The notes below the pieces were generated by a model. That model saw only the letters and a program-made list of their open reading frames with translations, was not told where the DNA came from and searched no databases. A program made the translations under genes and the position numbers. Of a stretch of DNA of 14,654 bases, positions 13,460 through 14,654 are shown one piece after another. The DNA comes from JBOFEH01 sp051650265 (GTDB lineage Bacteria; Bacillota; Clostridia; Lachnospirales; Cellulosilyticaceae): assembly GCA_051650265.1 (NCBI GenBank), contig JBOFIR010000050.1, forward strand, positions 1 to 14,654. Reading direction: 5' to 3'. Numbering within the stretch: position 1 is the stretch's first letter; each line of letters begins with the position of its first letter.

Positions 13460-14654
13460 ATGAAGTTATACGAGACTAGCCAGATTAGAAACATTGTATT
13501 ACTTGGTCATGGGGGCAGTGGTAAAACGACTTTAGCTGAGTCCATGCTTTATCTTTCCGGTGCGACAAAGAGACAAGGGAAAGTGGAGAATGGCACAACT
13601 ACCAGCGATTTTGATTCGGAAGAGATTAAACGTAAGATTTCTATTAGAACATCACTCATACCTATAGAGTGGAAAGATCACAAACTCAACCTATTAGATG
13701 CACCGGGATATTTTGATTTTATTGGTGGAGTCAAGGAAGCAATGAGTATTGCAGATTCCGCACTGATTGTATTACGCGCTTCAGCAGGTGTTGAGGTAGG
13801 AACAGAAAAAGCCTGGGAGCAAGCAGAAGAGCTTGGTATGCCCAAGATGCTATTTATCACAGAGATGGATGCACCCAATGTAGATATAGAAGCGATTTTA
13901 GAAGAGTGCAAGCATAAGCTTGGTACAAGTATTGCACCTGTACAGATCCCTTGGTTTGAAAATGGCAAGTATGTCGGGTACATCCATGCAGTCAAGCGTA
14001 TTGGACGTAGATTTGATGGCGATAAAGTCATTGAGTGTGACATCCCAGAAGGCTACGAAGCAAAGCTTGATCACGTGCGTACAATGATTTTAGAAGCGGT
14101 AGCCGAGACGGATGAAGCATTAATGGAAAAATACTTTGCAGAAGAGGAGATCACAGTTGAAGAGATTGAAACCGCTATGAAGAAAGGTGTTTCAGAGGGT
14201 TCCATCGTCCCTGTACTTTGCGGCTGTGCAACCGAAGGTTTAGGTGTGAAGACACTACTTGATAATATGGTGCGTTCATTACCAGCACCAAACGAACGTG
14301 ATGATACGTGTACGAAGGATGAGAAAGTTTCTCTCTTTGTATTTAGAAATATGGTAGATCCATTCATTGGAAAGTTCTCTTTCTTTAAAGTAAAGACAGG
14401 GATCTTAAGACGTGATGATGTGCTGAATAATCAGCGTACCAGTGAGCTGGCAAAGATGGTACACATCTATGTGATGCAAGGCAAGGACCAACAGGAAGTA
14501 GAGAGCCTGTGTGCTGGGGATATTGGGGCAGTGTCCAAACTCAAGGATATTGAGACCAATGATACCTTATGTGAAAAAGGCATGGATGTGATGTATGATG
14601 CTATTGATTTCCCAAAACCTTATGTAAAGATGGCGATCTTCCCACTTGGTAAAG
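13460..14654 (+). CDS. EF-G-like translational GTPase (N-terminal part; runs off the window)
   Basis: First 398 residues of a GTPase closely related to elongation factor G, of the second clostridial type (about 690 residues when complete) rather than the ribosomal-operon fusA. P-loop GHGGSGKT (16-23), switch I with T-T-T-S-D-F-D then EEIKRKISI, and G3 DAPGYFDF (80-87) are clear. The G5-like stretch VPVLCGCAT is at about 250-260, and domain II begins near 290. The G4 motif, normally NKxD, reads TEMD (134-137), so guanine recognition may be altered. The start ATG 13460 has AGGAGG 8 bp upstream and gives the family N-terminus. Role inferred: ribosome-associated GTPase, possibly for recycling or stress; it could also be a tetracycline-protection-like relative, but the sequence looks nearer to EF-G. 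The gene has its own leader after the glyA terminator. Confidence 0.88.
   Translation, partial: MKLYETSQIRNIVLLGHGGSGKTTLAESMLYLSGATKRQGKVENGTTTSDFDSEEIKRKISIRTSLIPIEWKDHKLNLLDAPGYFDFIGGVKEAMSIADSALIVLRASAGVEVGTEKAWEQAEELGMPKMLFITEMDAPNVDIEAILEECKHKLGTSIAPVQIPWFENGKYVGYIHAVKRIGRRFDGDKVIECDIPEGYEAKLDHVRTMILEAVAETDEALMEKYFAEEEITVEEIETAMKKGVSEGSIVPVLCGCATEGLGVKTLLDNMVRSLPAPNERDDTCTKDEKVSLFVFRNMVDPFIGKFSFFKVKTGILRRDDVLNNQRTSELAKMVHIYVMQGKDQQEVESLCAGDIGAVSKLKDIETNDTLCEKGMDVMYDAIDFPKPYVKMAIFPLGK

Overview
The window looks like chromosome from a low-to-moderate GC, anaerobic, probably spore-forming member of the Clostridia (Bacillota). The evidence is strong AGGAGG-type ribosome binding sites, AT-rich intergenic regions with A/T-flanked hairpin terminators, an indolepyruvate:ferredoxin oxidoreductase pair, a second EF-G-like GTPase of clostridial type, and a cysteine-rich protein behind a SigK-like promoter. 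A lineage such as Lachnospirales would fit, but the family cannot be fixed from the sequence alone. There are no tRNA or rRNA genes, CRISPR arrays, insertion sequences or phage genes.

Layout. (1) Bases 1-830: the tail of an unidentified gene, then a small lipoprotein gene with its own promoter. (2) Bases 857-3060, minus strand: a complete polar amino-acid ABC importer operon (binding lipoprotein, permease, ATPase) with a very good vegetative promoter. It is divergent from an MFS exporter (3246-4532). (3) Bases 4625-5714: a polytopic membrane protein followed 7 bp later by a small RseC/MucC-family cysteine-motif membrane protein. (4) Bases 5750-8200: two unrecognised genes arranged divergently. 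On the minus strand is a 399-residue, probably beta-propeller protein with an Asp-box and a Pro/Ser/Thr-rich tail. On the plus strand is a 361-residue protein with 34 cysteines. (5) Bases 8236-9470, minus strand: a split ThrE/YjjP-YjjB-type exporter as two overlapping genes. (6) Bases 9631-13212: iorA, iorB and glyA in one direction, ending at a strong terminator. (7) Bases 13460-14654: the N-terminal 398 residues of an EF-G-like GTPase, cut by the window end.

How the genes work together. Much of the window concerns amino acids: import (ABC system), possible export (ThrE pair), ferredoxin-dependent oxidation of aryl-pyruvates (IorAB) and serine/glycine/one-carbon exchange (GlyA). This fits an amino-acid-fermenting anaerobe. 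Every convergent gene pair (786/857, 5714/5750, 8200/8236) is closed by one short hairpin flanked by A and T tracts that can serve both strands, and in two cases a stop codon lies inside the hairpin.

The least explained part is the 5750-8200 module. The cysteine-rich gene has no convincing vegetative promoter but has CACC-N16-CATATTATA, which fits the published mother-cell SigK consensus. I propose it as a candidate spore coat or exosporium protein, possibly with the neighbouring propeller protein as partner. The other notable point is the EF-G-like GTPase, whose guanine-specificity motif reads TEMD instead of NKxD. Everything else looks like ordinary clostridial housekeeping and transport.
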